A stretch of DNA of 36,155 nt from an uncultured Opitutia bacterium (lineage in GTDB: Bacteria; Verrucomicrobiota; Verrucomicrobiia; Opitutales; Opitutaceae), in contig CAIXKG010000169.1 of the NCBI GenBank assembly GCA_903919985.1, positions 1-36,155 of the forward strand, written 5' to 3'. Below the pieces are notes generated by a model, which was not told the DNA's origin, made no database searches, and saw only the letters and a list, made by a program, of their open reading frames with translations. A program made the position numbers and the translations under genes. Of this stretch, positions 1 to 8,602 are shown one piece after another (position 1 is the stretch's first letter; each line of letters opens with the position of its first letter).

Positions 1-1395
1 CCCCCAAAAAGCCGTGAAGGCCTTGGCCGCACGGACGTTGCGGGCTTCGTCGTGGGCGGCGAGTGGGCGGAACGTGCGCCACAGGTCGATTGGGCTCGTA
101 GTCCCTAGGGCGTTGAGCTCGCCGGCCTTGGACGAAAGGGCGGACGCAAACATCACGGCGAGCAACAGCCCGATCGCGCCGTGGGGCAGCTGGGTTAAAA
201 TGAAAGTGATGAAAACGTAGTCGGAGTCCTTGGTTTTCTTCGTGGACGGATCGGCGGCTTGCAGCGCGGTGAGGGCTTCGCCGCGGAGCGCGTTCGAGGC
301 CTTTTGGGCGGCGAGCATCTCGACGCGGGCGGCGGCTTCGAGGCCGGAGTCGGCGCGGGGACTTTCGCGCGCGGCCACCCACGCGCGAATCTTTGCTTGT
401 TTGTCGGCGTGGAGCGCGGCGTGTTTTTGCTCGAGCTCGCGGAATTTGGCCCCGTCGGGTCCCTCGGCGGCGTGGCGCCACTGGGTTTGGTTGAACAGGA
501 CCGGCGTGTTGGGCTGCGACTGAAAAAACACGAAGAGCAGCGCGCCGAGGACCACGATGAAGAACTGCATCGGGATCTTGAGGACCGCGTTGAACATCAA
601 GCCGAGCCGGCCCTCGCGCAGCTGCGCGCCGCCGATGTAGCGCTGAACCTGGGATTGATCAGTGCCGAAATAGGAGAGCGAAAGAAAGAAGCCGCCGAGG
701 ATGCCGCTCCACACGGTGTAGCGAATCTTGAGATCGGGCGTGTAGTTGACGGCCTCGAGTTTGCCGAGGGCGCCCGCGATGTGGAAGGCGTCGCTCGGGA
801 GTTTGTTCAGCAACACGACAAAGGCGGTGACCATGCCGCCGAAGATCACGCCCATCTGCCATTTCTGGGTGAGATTCACTGCGGCGCTGCCGCCGGTGAC
901 GGTGTAGACGATCGCGACGAGGCCGGTGCAAACGATGGTCAGATCGAGCCGCCAGCCGAGCATGGTCGAGAGGATGATCGCGGGGGCGTAGATGGTGATG
1001 CCGGCTTGTATGCCGCGCTGGAGTACGAAGAGACCGGCGCCGAGCAGGCGGGTTTTTTTATCGAAGCGCTGGCCGAGATATTCGTAGGCGGTGTAGACGC
1101 CGAGCTTGCGGTAAATCGGCAGGAACACCACGCACACGACAATCAAGGCGAGCGGCAGGCCGAAATAATTTTGGATGAACGCGATCCCGTTCTCGCTGGC
1201 TTGGCCCGGGAGCGAAAGGTACGTGATCGTGCTCGCTTGCGTGGCCATGACGGAGAGCCCGATCGTGCCCCACTTGGTCGTGCTGTTCCCCTTGAGGTAG
1301 GTGGCGAGGTTGTCGGTGTGGCGCGTGCGCCACGCGCCGTAGGCGGCGATGCCTACGATGGTTCCGAGGAGCACGAGCCAGTCGAAGGCGTTCAT
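1..1395 (-). CDS. Sodium:solute symporter (SSS family), 3' end outside window
   Basis: Reading leftwards from an ATG at 1395 there is an open frame of 465 codons with no stop before the window edge, so the C-terminus is missing. The protein starts MNAFDWLVLLGTIVGIAAYG and shows the SSS pattern: a first helix, then TKWGTIGLSVMATQASTITY, a second-site region with YTAYEYLGQRFDKKTRLLGA, and GTDQSQVQRYI. This fits an inner-membrane Na+-coupled transporter of the glucose/sialate/solute group. A hydrophilic stretch (about residues 305-380) between helices is longer than usual. The start overlaps the stop of the 48-residue gene upstream (ATGA), so translation is probably coupled. Family knowledge does not fix the substrate. 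The deacetylase in the same operon suggests an amino sugar or similar product, which is inference. Confidence 0.9.
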   Translation of the reverse strand, partial: MNAFDWLVLLGTIVGIAAYGAWRTRHTDNLATYLKGNSTTKWGTIGLSVMATQASTITYLSLPGQASENGIAFIQNYFGLPLALIVVCVVFLPIYRKLGVYTAYEYLGQRFDKKTRLLGAGLFVLQRGIQAGITIYAPAIILSTMLGWRLDLTIVCTGLVAIVYTVTGGSAAVNLTQKWQMGVIFGGMVTAFVVLLNKLPSDAFHIAGALGKLEAVNYTPDLKIRYTVWSGILGGFFLSLSYFGTDQSQVQRYIGGAQLREGRLGLMFNAVLKIPMQFFIVVLGALLFVFFQSQPNTPVLFNQTQWRHAAEGPDGAKFRELEQKHAALHADKQAKIRAWVAARESPRADSGLEAAARVEMLAAQKASNALRGEALTALQAADPSTKKTKDSDYVFITFILTQLPHGAIGLLLAVMFASALSSKAGELNALGTTSPIDLWRTFRPLAAHDEARNVRAAKAFTAFWG

Positions 1396-1538
1396 GCGAA
1401 CACAAAGGAAAACACCGTCAGCGCGACCACGGTGGCGACGAAGACCACGAAGACGAAAATGTAGACGCCCCTCCAGGTGTGGAAGAACGGAACGCCGGGC
1501 GACTCGTCGCCGGATTTATCGTCAGGGCGGGGCGTCAT
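1392..1538 (-). CDS. 48-residue single-helix membrane protein, symporter-coupled
   Basis: This small frame begins MTPRPDDKSGDESPGVPFFH, continues TWRGVYIFV and ends in one strongly hydrophobic helix (about residues 25-47) that runs to the C-terminus. Its ATG at 1538 overlaps the TGA of the PIG-L gene (ATGA), and its TGA overlaps the ATG of the symporter gene (ATGA). The double overlap leaves no free bases and is the main reason to call it real. The N-terminus is acidic and proline-rich and probably cytoplasmic. No family was recognised. By analogy with short partner subunits seen beside some SSS transporters it may be an accessory subunit of the symporter, but that is inference from position and topology. 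Confidence 0.78.
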   Translation of the reverse strand: MTPRPDDKSGDESPGVPFFHTWRGVYIFVFVVFVATVVALTVFSFVFA

Positions 1539-4075
1539 TCCTGCCCCAGCGAGAGGAGATTCGCGAACAGCCGGTAGGCTCCGGGCACGCCCGCGGGAAG
1601 TTGCCGGAAGAAACCAAGGCCGGTGTAGACGTAGTGGCCTTTGCCGTATTTCGCGACGAGCACGCTGCCTTGCAGCGGAGCTTCACCGGGATCGTTCATG
1701 GCGAACAAAGGTGTGTAGTGTTCCTCGTCCCACGAGCTCGGAAAATAGGCGCCGCGCTCCTGCACCCAGCCGTCGAAGTCGGAGGGCGCGATGTGATTGG
1801 GCGCGTTGAGGGCGCGATGATCGGGCGAGAGAAACGACACGGGCGATTTTTCGTCGGTCACGCGGAAAGCGGGGGCGTTGCCCTGAATCGAAAGTTTGTA
1901 CGGCCCGAGCTGCTGGGTCTTCAGGGCGTTGGGCCGGTTGTACTGCGCGATGACCGTGCCGCCGGCTTCGACGTAGGCGAGGAGGCCGGGGAAATTGTCT
2001 TTGAGATCGGTGCGCTCGTTGAAGGCGCGGACGCCGATGACGACGGCGTCGAAGCGTTTCAAATTGGCGGGAGTGAGATCGGCGCCCGTGAGCTCGGTGA
2101 CGGCGTAACCCATCTGCGCGAGATTTTCCGCGACGCTGTCGCCGGCGCCGGGCAGATAGCCGACGGTGCGGCCGCGGATCGAGAGATCGAGCGCGACGAC
2201 CTTCAAGCGGGTCGGAGGCTGGAGCAGTTGCACGGGAAGATGCTCGTAGCGGATCAGCGAGCGGCTGTTGTCGAAATGCGCGCCGTTGATGTCGGCGACA
2301 GCGCGGAGGCTGGCGGAGGCTTTCTCGGCCGGGGCGTTGACGGTGAAGATGAGCCGCGCCTTGTCGCCGATCGCGGCCAGCTTGAACGGTTGGGTGGCCG
2401 GCGAGATTTTCCAGCCGGCGGGCGTTTCGAGATGGATCGTGCCGGTGGCGCCGGCGCGAGCGGCGGTGACTTCGACGGTGGCCGTTTTTGAGGCGCCGGG
2501 GGCGAAGAGCTCGACTTCGACGCCGAAGCTGAGCGAGACGGGCGGGATGACTTCGAGATGGCGGCGGGCTTGGGCTTCGGGCGCGCCGGCAACGATCTGC
2601 ACGGGTTCGTCGGCGACGATCAGGGTTTGGCCGCCCACTTCGAATACGAACTCGACGGGAAAGGCCGGAGGATTTTCCGGTCGGCCGATGAGCGACGGGT
2701 TGTCGACGCGGAACATGCCCGCGGTACCTTCGAGGCGGAGCCAGTAGGGCTGGGTGGGCACGGTGGTCGCGGGAAGAATGGTTTTCTGTTCACGACGAAC
2801 CGCCTGGCCTGCGGTGAAAGCGGTGCTGAATTTGATTTCGTCGCTCTTCGATGGGTAACGCAATCCGGTCCAACGGACGGGGACTTTGGACGCGACGGTG
2901 GCCGTGTGACTGAGTGCGAGCGATTCGCCGGGGACGACCTCGGCTTGCGGAAGCGTCGTTTCGACGGCGAGGCCGAGGCAGTGCGTAAGGATGCGGTCGA
3001 GTTGGCGGCGTTTTTCGTCAATCACGCGATCGGCGGGCAGCGCGGCCACGCGGCTGCGGATGGCGAGAAGAGCGGGGACGTTGGCCGCAGGATCAGCGGA
3101 ATTGAACGCGGCGATGGCGGCATCGGTGAGGCGGGCGATCTCGGCCCCGTTGGGGAAACGAGCCCAGGTGAGGTCGATGCCGTCCATGATGTCATTGGTG
3201 GCGGGTTCGCCGTCGATCAGCGTGAATGATTCGACGCGCGAGCCGCCGCCGCCGGCGCCAAAATTGCCGAAGCCCTGCGTCTTGTGCATGGCGCGGCTGC
3301 GGCCGGCGATGGAGCCGAAAGATTCGCCGGTGACGGGATCGTTGCCGCCCATTTCCATGCGGACCGTGCCGGTGGGAGGAGCAGCCGGGGCCGCCGCTGA
3401 GGCGTTGCCCCCGCGGCCGGGGCCGCTGCCGTTGAGGAGAATCCGCTTGGGCTGCCAGACGGTGAGCTCCTTGAGCTGTTCGGGGAAGGCCTTGGGGTCC
3501 CCGGCGAGCTTGAACGCTTCGAGGGCGAGGACGGCGGACGTGTTGTGCTGGCCGTGATTGCCGGGTTGGGGCACGGGCGCGAAGCGGGTCACGATCACAT
3601 CGGGCCGGAAAGTCCGGATGACGCGAACGACGTCACCGACCAATTGCTGGCGGTCCCAGAGGCCGAGGGTTTCGTCGACGCTCTTCGTATAGCCAAAATC
3701 GAGAGCCCGGGTAAAAAACTGCTGGCCGCCGTCGAGCCGTCGGGCCGCGAGCAGTTCCTGAGTGCGGGCGAGGCCGAGTTTTTCGCCGAACTCGGGGCCG
3801 AGTTCGTTTTGCCCGCCGTCGCCGCGGGTGACCGAAAGATAGGCGGCGCGATAGCCGCGGCCGCGGGCGAGGTACGTGATGAGCTGGGTGTTTTCGTCGT
3901 CGGGGTGAGCGGCGACGTGCAGTACGCTCCCGAGCGTACTGAAGCTCTTCAAATCTTGCAGAATGGCGGCGGGGCTGGGCGACGCTTCGGCGGCGGAGGC
4001 CGAAGCGGATGCGAAGCCAAAAGAAACCGTCCCGGCCCAGAGGCCGAGGTACCGCCGCCAGTGCAAGCGAGGCAT
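1535..4075 (-). CDS. Secreted PIG-L (LmbE-like) family deacetylase
   Basis: The 846-residue product has an N-terminal signal peptide (Arg-rich start, hydrophobic core, Ala-rich end near residue 30). A PIG-L domain follows at about residues 48-300. The zinc and catalytic motif AHPDDE is at residues 56-61, and the second metal motif HGQH at 174-177. PIG-L enzymes are Zn-dependent N-deacetylases that remove acetyl groups from GlcNAc-type substrates. The remaining 500 residues are beta-rich, with a region resembling NEW3/Ig-like modules and a C-terminal glutamine-amidotransferase-like fold (VVIGVRAFNE, GGTVIAQYN), an architecture known for large bacterial PIG-L proteins. It is probably periplasmic. 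The gene lies 7 bases after the DUF2911 gene and overlaps the next small gene by four bases. The true substrate cannot be read from the sequence. Confidence 0.9.
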   Translation of the reverse strand: MPRLHWRRYLGLWAGTVSFGFASASASAAEASPSPAAILQDLKSFSTLGSVLHVAAHPDDENTQLITYLARGRGYRAAYLSVTRGDGGQNELGPEFGEKLGLARTQELLAARRLDGGQQFFTRALDFGYTKSVDETLGLWDRQQLVGDVVRVIRTFRPDVIVTRFAPVPQPGNHGQHNTSAVLALEAFKLAGDPKAFPEQLKELTVWQPKRILLNGSGPGRGGNASAAAPAAPPTGTVRMEMGGNDPVTGESFGSIAGRSRAMHKTQGFGNFGAGGGGSRVESFTLIDGEPATNDIMDGIDLTWARFPNGAEIARLTDAAIAAFNSADPAANVPALLAIRSRVAALPADRVIDEKRRQLDRILTHCLGLAVETTLPQAEVVPGESLALSHTATVASKVPVRWTGLRYPSKSDEIKFSTAFTAGQAVRREQKTILPATTVPTQPYWLRLEGTAGMFRVDNPSLIGRPENPPAFPVEFVFEVGGQTLIVADEPVQIVAGAPEAQARRHLEVIPPVSLSFGVEVELFAPGASKTATVEVTAARAGATGTIHLETPAGWKISPATQPFKLAAIGDKARLIFTVNAPAEKASASLRAVADINGAHFDNSRSLIRYEHLPVQLLQPPTRLKVVALDLSIRGRTVGYLPGAGDSVAENLAQMGYAVTELTGADLTPANLKRFDAVVIGVRAFNERTDLKDNFPGLLAYVEAGGTVIAQYNRPNALKTQQLGPYKLSIQGNAPAFRVTDEKSPVSFLSPDHRALNAPNHIAPSDFDGWVQERGAYFPSSWDEEHYTPLFAMNDPGEAPLQGSVLVAKYGKGHYVYTGLGFFRQLPAGVPGAYRLFANLLSLGQE

Positions 4076-4082
4076 GGCAGAA

Positions 4083-4676
4083 TTATTTCGCGGTCGTGAA
4101 CGCCGCGGAGAACTTCGTCTTTTCCCAGGCGATGACCAGGGTGCCGCCGGCGGGAGGATTGGTTTCGATGCCGATCTGGAGCTGGTCGAGCTGGGTTTCC
4201 AGCGTGTCTTTTTTCAAATCGATCCGCGCGACGTCGTGGGTTTCATCGACTGGGATACCCCATTTGGCGACGTGGCTGCTGAACGCGAGTTTGCTGGTGC
4301 CGTTTTCCGAAGGGACAATGTAGAGGGTATAAACACCGGCCGGGATCGTGGTCGCACCGAATACGAGCGACTGGTGGGTGAGGATCGTCGTGGCTTCGTC
4401 TGCGCCCATGCGTTCGGCCTTATCCCATTTCACCAAGCCGCCCCAGATTTTACGGATTTCGCCGGACTTCGGATCCTTGGAGTATGGCCGGCCATAGATG
4501 ATCGTGATCAAGCTGGCATTCCGATCGGTGCCGACGCGCGCGTAGGTCGTTTCGTGGGGACTGACGCGGTTGTTGGACGGCGGGACGGCGGGTTTCGGCC
4601 CGGCGGGAGGCTGGGCGGTCAAGGTCGTGACGAGAGCGAGCGTGAGGGAAGCGAGGACGAGTTGGGAGCGGTTCAT
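4083..4676 (-). CDS. DUF2911 domain protein, exported
   Basis: The protein has 197 residues when started at the ATG at 4676, which has a good AAAAGGAGA ribosome site ten bases upstream. The longer frame to 4739 lacks such a site and would put a basic tail before the signal peptide. A signal peptide (MNRSQLVLASLTLALVTTLT, ending at AQP) leads into a DUF2911 domain. Typical stretches are ITIIYGRPYSKD, GGLVKWDKAERMGADEAT and IPAGVYTLYIVP. DUF2911 proteins are small exported proteins of unknown function, common in Bacteroidota and Verrucomicrobiota. This is the first gene of the operon with the PIG-L deacetylase, microprotein and symporter. Confidence 0.88.
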   Translation of the reverse strand: MNRSQLVLASLTLALVTTLTAQPPAGPKPAVPPSNNRVSPHETTYARVGTDRNASLITIIYGRPYSKDPKSGEIRKIWGGLVKWDKAERMGADEATTILTHQSLVFGATTIPAGVYTLYIVPSENGTSKLAFSSHVAKWGIPVDETHDVARIDLKKDTLETQLDQLQIGIETNPPAGGTLVIAWEKTKFSAAFTTAK

Positions 4677-4685
4677 AATAAGTTG

Positions 4686-4694
4686 TCTCCTTTT
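4686..4694 (-). promoter_or_regulatory. Ribosome-binding site of the DUF2911 operon
   Basis: On the minus strand this reads AAAAGGAGA, with GGAG ten bases before the ATG at 4676. It decides the start of the DUF2911 gene. Strong Shine-Dalgarno sites are rare in this window, so this one suggests good expression of the operon's first gene. Confidence 0.7.
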
Positions 4695-4967
4695 GTGAGG
4701 TGGACGGTGGGGGTGGATTGGGATCAGACGAACGGACACTAACGAAAATAAATGGGTGGCTGACGGTCGCGGGGAGCGGGAGCGAATTTTGGGGCCAGAC
4801 GTGAAGGCGAATCGATGGTTGCGACCAAAGCAAGCGCGGGCACGAGGGTGTAAGGGCGAGCGGGCTTTTCAATCGGGGGCCGCGTACGTCGAGGAAATAT
4901 CGTCCGCGCCGTGCGATTGGTCAGTCGTCGCTGGAAATCAGGGCGCTCATTCGAGGATCCAGGCGCG

Positions 4968-6350
4968 ATGGGCGGCTGCCTTTTCTTACTGCATGCTTTC
5001 TTTTTTTCCGCCGGAGCATCAACGTCGTGCCTCATGGCGAACGCTGACGGTGCGGCTGCACCGCCCATCACTCTCACGGATTTCAAACCCGAAACCATTC
5101 GGGGCACGCCGGGATTTTTCCGGGTGGGCCAGACCCACGCCGGCGTGTGGTGGTTGATCGATCCGGATGACAGCGCCTTTTTCAGCCGCGGGGTGAATGC
5201 GGTGGCGCGTGGCGCGGAGTCCCCGGCGGCGCCGGGTGAAGTACCGGCGGAGGAAATGGAATCGGCGGAACGGGACCTGGTGAAACGCACGCAGGCGAGT
5301 TTGCGGTCCTGGCACGTCAACACGCTTGGGCCCCGGAGCGCGCCGGAATTCGCGGGGCGCGGATTCGCGGAGACGGATAACTTGGAATTTATCAACGTCG
5401 CCCCGCAGGCCGCGCTTCGCCTCGGTGGTGCGCGCGTGCCGGACGTTTTCGATCCAAAATGGGTTGAGGCGGTCGAGCGTCGTGCGGCTGAGCGCTGTGT
5501 ATGGCGGGGCGCGAGCGCGGCCTTGATCGGTTATTTCACGGATGAGGGGCTGAACTGGGCGCAACTCCCGCCCGAAAACGAGCCCGCGCGCGTGGAGCGT
5601 CCGTCATTGCTCCAGATTTGTCTGAGCCTTGAACCTAGTTTCCCCGCCTATCATGCGGCGTGGGAATTTGTCCTTGCTGCGCACGGGAGCGACTGGGCGA
5701 TGCTCATGCGCGCCTGGGACGTCGACCTGCCCAACAAAGAAGCGTTGCGCCAGCTCACGCTCGCCGAACGCGCGCTCACGAGTGCCGGCTACCGGCGCGA
5801 TCAAGAGCGGTTTTCGCGCGAATTCGCCCGGCGGTATTTTGCCGCGACGGCCGGCGCGATTCGCCGGTACGATCCGCATCACCTGATCTTGGGTTGTAAT
5901 TTCGGCTTGGCGCCGGCGGCTGCGGTCATCGCTGAATGCGTCTCGCCGCACGTCGACGTGCTGGCGCTGAGTCTGCCGGATCCGGCGATGGGCGAACGGA
6001 TCGATCGTGACTCCCGCGTGCAGGGCATGCCGGTATTAGCGTCCGATTTTTCTTGGGCGCACGAATCATTCACGATTCCGGTCGGGCCGGACGAAGCGGA
6101 GGAACTCACCAGCGTCGAACGCATGCTGAGTCGCGGGCGTAGGGCGCTCGAGCGGGCTTTCACGCACCCGGCGCTGATCGGTTGCGCGTGGGCTGACTGG
6201 TCCGACGCGCCGGGGGATGTGCCGCCGTTTGGCCGCGGCCTCGTGCACGTTGACGGCCGCGAAGCGCGGGAACATACCGAACTTCTGTCTCATCTTTACG
6301 CCCGCGCCGAAACCCTTCGGGCGACTCGTCCATACTTCAATTCACCATGA
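4968..6350 (+). CDS. Agarase-like (beta/alpha)8 glycoside hydrolase family protein
   Basis: The protein has 460 residues from the ATG at 4968, which has GAGGA ten bases upstream. Other in-frame starts are 4911 (adds 19 residues with a basic N-region) and 5034 (cytoplasmic form). Residues 40-80 (TIRGTPGFFRVG, WWLIDPDDSAFFSRGVNAV) match the entry strand of agarase-like TIM-barrel hydrolases. A candidate acid/base is E193 in IGYFTDEGLNW. The place where family members usually carry the nucleophile Glu reads MPVLASDFSW (D360). The end (LIGCAWADWSDAP, FGRGLVHVDGR) fits the last barrel strands. The gene is followed by a coupled lipoprotein gene (four-base overlap). Fold assignment is fairly secure. 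Activity and substrate are unknown and catalysis may be altered. Confidence 0.72.
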   Translation: MGGCLFLLHAFFFSAGASTSCLMANADGAAAPPITLTDFKPETIRGTPGFFRVGQTHAGVWWLIDPDDSAFFSRGVNAVARGAESPAAPGEVPAEEMESAERDLVKRTQASLRSWHVNTLGPRSAPEFAGRGFAETDNLEFINVAPQAALRLGGARVPDVFDPKWVEAVERRAAERCVWRGASAALIGYFTDEGLNWAQLPPENEPARVERPSLLQICLSLEPSFPAYHAAWEFVLAAHGSDWAMLMRAWDVDLPNKEALRQLTLAERALTSAGYRRDQERFSREFARRYFAATAGAIRRYDPHHLILGCNFGLAPAAAVIAECVSPHVDVLALSLPDPAMGERIDRDSRVQGMPVLASDFSWAHESFTIPVGPDEAEELTSVERMLSRGRRALERAFTHPALIGCAWADWSDAPGDVPPFGRGLVHVDGREAREHTELLSHLYARAETLRATRPYFNSP

Positions 6351-6769
6351 AAATATCCCTCGGTTTTTTTCTCCCGCTCGCGGGCGTCTTCGCCTTTTTT
6401 ACGGGCTGCGCCCAGCTCGCCGTTCCTCTGCCCGATCTTAACCGGGTGATTTCCGGCACGGTCACGTTCGCTGAGCCGGCGACGGTGCCCGCGGGCGCCC
6501 AAATGGTCATCCGGGTGCTCGACAGTACGCGGGCTGACGGGATGGCGAAGATCGTCGCCCAGGAAGTTTTCAAAATCAGCGGGCCGTCGCCGATCGCCTA
6601 CAAGATCGAGTTTCGCGCAGAGGATGCATTGGTCCAACGCGGATTGAGCATCGAGGCCCGGATCGATTTCGAGGGGAAGGTGCAGCTTTTCAACGGCAAC
6701 AGGTACGCCATCACGACCGCCAACATCGCGGGCCCGCACGAAATCGTGGTCGAAAAAATGTCGCGGTAA
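6347..6769 (+). CDS. YbaY/YscW-type lipoprotein
   Basis: The product has 140 residues. A lipoprotein signal peptide ends with the lipobox FFTGC (Cys about residue 21), so the mature protein should be lipid-anchored. The rest is one small beta-sandwich domain of the YbaY/YscW type, with ISGTVTFAEPATVPAGAQ and FKISGPSPIAYKIEF. Members are envelope lipoproteins with chaperone-like or unknown roles. The start ATG overlaps the TGA of the hydrolase gene (ATGA), so the two are probably co-translated. Confidence 0.82.
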   Translation: MKISLGFFLPLAGVFAFFTGCAQLAVPLPDLNRVISGTVTFAEPATVPAGAQMVIRVLDSTRADGMAKIVAQEVFKISGPSPIAYKIEFRAEDALVQRGLSIEARIDFEGKVQLFNGNRYAITTANIAGPHEIVVEKMSR

Positions 6770-6770
6770 A

Positions 6771-6799
6771 ACGACGGCGACCGCGATCGCGGCGGTCGT
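6771..6799 (+). terminator. Possible terminator hairpin after the lipoprotein gene
   Basis: ACGAC and CCGCG pair with CGCGG and GTCGT around a two-base AT centre, with an internal loop. The element starts two bases after the lipoprotein stop. It lacks a T-run, so it may only be a GC-rich palindrome. Confidence 0.35.
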
Positions 6800-6851
6800 A
6801 CTCCGGCCTTGCCGCGGATGGTCGTGATCGTCCTCATCCCGCCTTTTCCTC

Positions 6852-7403
6852 ATGTCGACGCCCGCCCTTGCCCCGTTCCTAAAAGCTCGTGTCCGAACGA
6901 TCCGGGGCTGGCCGAAACCGGGCGTTAATTTCCGCGACGTCACCACGCTGTTTCAGGACCCTGAGGCCTTTCGCGTGATGGTCGAGGCGTTCGCGCTCGA
7001 TTGTACTTCGCAGAATATCGGGATCATCGCGGCGGTGGATGCGCGCGGCTTTATCCTCGGCGGCGCGCTCGCTTATCAGCTGCACAAGCCCTTCGTCCTT
7101 GTGCGCAAGAAGGGCAAGCTGCCGCATAAGACCATTTTTGCGGACTACGCGCTCGAATACGGCACCGCCACGGTCGAGATCCACGCGGACGCGTGCAAAC
7201 CCGGCGATCGCGTACTGATCGTGGATGATCTCATCGCCACCGGCGGCACGCTGCTGGCGGCGGCACAACTTTTCCGCCAGCTCGGCGCCGAGGTCGTTGG
7301 CGTGGCGGCGGCAATCGATCTGCCCGAGCTCGGTGGCTCGGCCAAACTTCGCGCCGCGGGGCTGAAGGTGCACGCGCTCTGCGAGTTTTCCGAGACGGAG
7401 TGA
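6852..7403 (+). CDS. apt: Adenine phosphoribosyltransferase
   Basis: The protein has 183 residues, close to the usual 170-185. It has all marks of APRT: IRGWPKPGVNFRDVTTLFQD at residues 17-36, the flexible-loop region FVLVRKKGKLPHKT, and the PRPP-binding motif VLIVDDLIATGGT at about 124-136. The cytosolic enzyme converts adenine and PRPP to AMP and pyrophosphate (purine salvage). The gene stands alone between a weak hairpin and a dehydrogenase gene. Confidence 0.96.
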   Translation: MSTPALAPFLKARVRTIRGWPKPGVNFRDVTTLFQDPEAFRVMVEAFALDCTSQNIGIIAAVDARGFILGGALAYQLHKPFVLVRKKGKLPHKTIFADYALEYGTATVEIHADACKPGDRVLIVDDLIATGGTLLAAAQLFRQLGAEVVGVAAAIDLPELGGSAKLRAAGLKVHALCEFSETE

Positions 7404-7504
7404 GGCTGCGGCGTGGGCGCCGGGCGCGGCAGGTTAAGTCGCGGGCCCCCATGATTGCTCAGTGCTTGCCACCGGGATAATTACGGCCGAAAAAAATCCT
7501 CCCC

Positions 7505-8476
7505 ATGCCCTACACTATCTGGAGCAACACCAAGTTTTCACCTGAGGCCACCCGTCTGCTGCACGAAGGCCTAAAGGCCCATCGGTTTGTCGCGGGTGCC
7601 TCGGCGAGCACGTCCGTGCTGGCCCAAGGCGAGCCCGATCCTGCGCTGGCCACCGCGGACATCGCGTTTGGCCAGCCCGACCCGAGCGATTGCCTGCGCC
7701 ATGCTAATGTGCGGTGGGTCGAGGTTTCGACCGCGGGCTACACGCGTTACGACACGCCTGAATTCAAGGACGCTTTTCAAGCGCGCGGATCCGTGTTGAC
7801 CACGGCGTCGGGAGTTTTCTCGGACCCGTGCGCACAGCACGTGCTCGCGATGATGCTCGCCATGGGCCGGCAACTATTGCCGTCGCATCGCGATCAAGTG
7901 ACGGACCATTCGTGGCACTACGAGAAACGGCGTTACGATTCACGGCTGCTTACGGGTCAGACAGTGGTGATGCTCGGTTACGGTGCCATCGGCCGGCGGT
8001 TGACCGAGCTGCTCGCGCCTTTCGGGATGAAAATCTACGCGGTGCGGCGCCAGACCCGCAGCGAGACAGGCGTTGAAGTCGTGCCCGAGAGCGAGCTGAC
8101 GCGCGTGCTGCCGCTGGCCGATCACGTGGTGAATATTCTTCCGGCGAACGACGCGACCACCCGCTACGTGAACGCCCGCCGTCTGGCATGCTGCCGGCCC
8201 ACGGCGCGTTTCTACAACGTGGGTCGCGGTTCTACGGTGGATCAGATCGCCCTGGCCGAGGCGTTGCGCGCCGGCGTGATCGGCGCGGCGTTTCTCGATG
8301 TGACGGACCCCGAGCCCTTGCCCCCGGCGCACGAACTTTGGACGACGCCGAATTGCTATATTACGCCGCACACGGCCGGCGGGCGGCACGATCAGGATGA
8401 AACCATCGTGCGGCATTTCTTGAAGAATCTAGAGGCGTTCGAGCGTCGCGGCGCCTTGGTCGATCAAGTGGTGTAG
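7505..8476 (+). CDS. D-2-hydroxyacid dehydrogenase (NAD-binding)
   Basis: The product has 323 residues. The nucleotide-binding motif is VVMLGYGAIGRRL (GxGxxG) followed by a basic stretch. The family's catalytic Arg lies in YNVGRGSTVD, the Glu in DVTDPEPLP and the His in ITPHTAGG, so all three active-site residues are present. Members reduce 2-keto acids or oxidise D-2-hydroxyacids (glyoxylate, hydroxypyruvate and phosphoglycerate types). The substrate cannot be chosen from sequence alone. No Shine-Dalgarno site is visible. A strong hairpin follows 15 bases after the stop. Confidence 0.92.
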   Translation: MPYTIWSNTKFSPEATRLLHEGLKAHRFVAGASASTSVLAQGEPDPALATADIAFGQPDPSDCLRHANVRWVEVSTAGYTRYDTPEFKDAFQARGSVLTTASGVFSDPCAQHVLAMMLAMGRQLLPSHRDQVTDHSWHYEKRRYDSRLLTGQTVVMLGYGAIGRRLTELLAPFGMKIYAVRRQTRSETGVEVVPESELTRVLPLADHVVNILPANDATTRYVNARRLACCRPTARFYNVGRGSTVDQIALAEALRAGVIGAAFLDVTDPEPLPPAHELWTTPNCYITPHTAGGRHDQDETIVRHFLKNLEAFERRGALVDQVV

Positions 8477-8490
8477 GACGTGGTCGATTT

Positions 8491-8521
8491 GAGGTCGGGT
8501 TGGATTCCTCGGCCCGACCTC
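8491..8521. terminator. 9-bp stem hairpin after the dehydrogenase gene
   Basis: GAGGTCGGG (8491-8499) pairs perfectly with CCCGACCTC (8513-8521) around a 13-base loop. It sits 15 bases past the stop at 8476 and has no T-run. It may act as a terminator or be a REP-like element. A related GTCGG/CCGAC hairpin occurs at 23048-23075. Confidence 0.5.
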
Positions 8522-8602
8522 CGACCGCGGGCTTGCACAGATTTTTTCCCGCGTGGGAGTAATTTCCTCGGTCGTTGCCCCGTCCTCAACCGTTGCGCGT
8601 CG

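Noticed and set aside
259..1464. Long plus-strand frame of 401 codons
   Set aside because: It mirrors the sodium symporter gene on the minus strand. Its translation is rich in Asp, Glu, Gly and His with no motif, while the minus strand gives a clear SSS protein.
7404..7504. GC-rich spacer between apt and the dehydrogenase gene as a terminator
   Set aside because: Short complementary pieces exist, but no stable stem with a T-run could be drawn.
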